Source: Thioalkalivibrio sp.
GTDB taxonomy: Bacteria > Pseudomonadota > Gammaproteobacteria > Ectothiorhodospirales > Ectothiorhodospiraceae
Direction of reading: 5' to 3'
Assembly (NCBI GenBank): GCA_003550945.1
Contig: PULL01000078.1
Coordinates: 1-6,074, forward strand
Length of the DNA: 6,074 nucleotides
Shown here: positions 5,598 through 6,074 of the stretch, one piece after another
Layout of the letters: the number at the start of each line of letters is the position of its first letter
Position numbering within the stretch: position 1 is the first letter of the stretch
Program-made: the position numbers and the translations under genes
Notes under the pieces: model-generated
What the model saw: the letters and a program-made list of their open reading frames with translations, nothing else
The model's database searches: none
What the model was told of the DNA's origin: nothing

Positions 5598-5842
5598 TGG
5601 AGATCATGCGCGTCGAGGACGACCTGGTCTGCACGCGTCGCGTGCCGGGCCTGAAGCAGGCCTCGTTGCGGGTTCTGAAAAATCAGGGTGGCGCGCTGTT
5701 CGTGGCTACCGATCCCGTGGGTGTGCCCCCGGGGAAGTGGGTGTTCACGACCAGCGGCAGCGCGGCCCGCTGGGCGATGCCGGACCCGAAGATCGCCACC
5801 GATCTGACGATCTGCGGGATCATCGACAACTGGGAAGAATGA
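5597..5842 (+). CDS. csoS4B: Carboxysome shell vertex protein CsoS4B (pentameric BMC-P)
   Basis: This is the second BMC-P vertex protein, an 81-residue paralogue of the upstream gene. Shared positions include M-x-I-M-R-V, L-V-x-T at residues ~10-13, L-R-V-L, D-P-V-G with P-G-K-W-V-F-T, the SGSAAR turn and the ending DLTICGIIDNW. The DPVG ... WVFTTSGSAAR version separates the CsoS4B type from CsoS4A (DAVG ... WVICVGSSAAR). The start is fixed by the one-base TGATG overlap with csoS4A, and AGGGGGA at 5581-5587 inside csoS4A supplies a ribosome site, so the two should be translationally coupled. Its TGA is immediately followed by a perfect hairpin. Confidence 0.95.
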   Translation: MEIMRVEDDLVCTRRVPGLKQASLRVLKNQGGALFVATDPVGVPPGKWVFTTSGSAARWAMPDPKIATDLTICGIIDNWEE

Positions 5843-5864
5843 GTTCGGCGCGCGTGCGCTGAAC
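5843..5864 (+). promoter_or_regulatory. Perfect 9-bp hairpin directly after csoS4B
   Basis: GTTCGGCGC (5843-5851) pairs with GCGCTGAAC (5856-5864), with a single G-U pair and a GCGT tetraloop, beginning on the base after the csoS4B stop. The sequence that follows (GAGGCAGG) has no T-run, so it is not a canonical intrinsic terminator. It separates genes for scarce vertex proteins from those for abundant hexamers, so a processing, 3'-protection or attenuation role is a reasonable inference. Confidence 0.5.
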
Positions 5865-5918
5865 GAGGCAGGCAACAGCGGGGCGGCGGGAACAGGTGCC
5901 GGAAGTCATCCCCCACCG

Positions 5919-5960
5919 TTGATTTGGGCAGTACAACTTGTTTTCAAACTGTGTCTCTTC
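5919..5960 (+). promoter_or_regulatory. AT-rich patch with a weak possible promoter upstream of csoS1
   Basis: This 42-nt stretch is about 38% GC by direct count, in strong contrast to the GC-rich DNA around it. TTGATT (5919-5924) could be a -35 element, and TTCAAA (5943-5948, 18-nt spacing) a poor -10. TACAAC (5932-5937) is a better -10 match but lacks a -35. An internal promoter raising hexamer expression would make sense, but an unstructured leader that exposes the ribosome site explains the low GC equally well. Confidence 0.25.
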
Positions 5961-5967
5961 AGAGGAG
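5961..5967 (+). promoter_or_regulatory. Strong Shine-Dalgarno of csoS1
   Basis: AGAGGAG lies 7 nt before the ATG at 5975 and is the best ribosome site in the window alongside that of cbbS. It sits at the end of an AT-rich, probably unstructured leader, matching the high output needed for the main shell protein. Confidence 0.8.
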
Positions 5968-5974
5968 TAACGAA

Positions 5975-6074
5975 ATGGCTGAGCGTATGGGTATTGCCCT
6001 GGGCATGATTGAAACCCGCGGTCTGGTTCCCGCGATCGAAGCGGCAGACGCAATGACCAAGGCTGCCGAGGTCC
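5975..6074 (+). CDS. csoS1: Major carboxysome shell hexamer protein CsoS1 (BMC-H), N-terminal part (3' end outside window)
   Basis: This is a bacterial microcompartment (BMC-H) domain protein whose hexamers tile the shell facets and whose central pores admit bicarbonate and ribulose bisphosphate. Only the first 33 codons are in the window. After MAERM they read GIALGMIETRGLVPAIEA followed by ADAMTKAAEV, nearly invariant among CsoS1A/B/C proteins. The pore loop and the rest of the ~98-residue protein are beyond the edge. Whether it is the A, B or C paralogue cannot be decided here; by position it matches csoS1C, the first of the csoS1 genes in H. neapolitanus. It follows csoS4B after 132 nt, with its own strong ribosome site. 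Confidence 0.96.
   Translation, partial: MAERMGIALGMIETRGLVPAIEAADAMTKAAEV

Noticed and set aside
5843..5864. Intrinsic transcription terminator after csoS4B
   Set aside because: The stem is good but no T-run follows, and csoS1 of the same operon lies downstream, so full termination is unlikely.

Overview
This window is most of an alpha-carboxysome (cso) operon on the + strand, from the 3' part of the Rubisco large-subunit gene to the first codons of a hexameric shell gene. The order is cbbL (partial) - cbbS - csoS2 - csoS3/csoSCA - csoS4A - csoS4B - csoS1 (partial), the same order as the classic cso operon of Halothiobacillus neapolitanus. The DNA is very GC-rich. The form IA Rubisco and cso layout point to a high-GC chemolithoautotrophic proteobacterium, most likely a sulfur-oxidising gammaproteobacterium (Thioalkalivibrio/Ectothiorhodospiraceae-like). 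That taxonomic placement is inference from protein resemblance and base composition only.

Layout: 1-563 is the C-terminal part of CbbL with its active-site loop 6. 564-651 is an 88-nt gap holding a long GC-rich hairpin. 652-975 is cbbS, followed by a 128-nt gap with two weaker hairpins. 1104-3788 is csoS2, the disordered scaffold, with four Rubisco-binding N-repeats, six M-repeats, and a C-terminal region with two more Cys-pair repeats and the conserved terminal peptide. 3799-5313 is the carboxysomal carbonic anhydrase. 5340-5842 holds two pentameric vertex genes, which overlap each other by one base. 5843-5974 is a 132-nt gap with a perfect hairpin, an AT-rich patch and a strong Shine-Dalgarno. 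5975 onward is a csoS1 hexamer gene cut by the window end.

The genes form one assembly line. CsoS2 holds Rubisco (CbbL8S8) through its N-repeats and the shell through its M and C regions. CsoSCA turns bicarbonate into CO2 inside the shell. CsoS1 hexamers tile the facets, and CsoS4A/B pentamers close the vertices. The spacing follows product stoichiometry: abundant products (CbbL, CbbS, CsoS1) are separated by gaps with RNA hairpins and good ribosome sites, whereas the scarce products (CsoSCA, CsoS4A, CsoS4B) are tightly packed, with a GTG start, a weak ribosome site and stop/start overlaps.

The system is known, so the most interesting content is regulatory. In the sixth M-repeat of csoS2 there is an in-frame slippery heptamer (CCCAAAA, 2807-2813). 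It is followed by a perfect 10-bp stem whose loop has a perfect 8-nt complement further downstream, a potential pseudoknot. A -1 slip would reach a stop after three codons and give a protein of about 573 residues. This fits the CsoS2A/CsoS2B programmed frameshift known from H. neapolitanus, with an RNA architecture readable here in detail.
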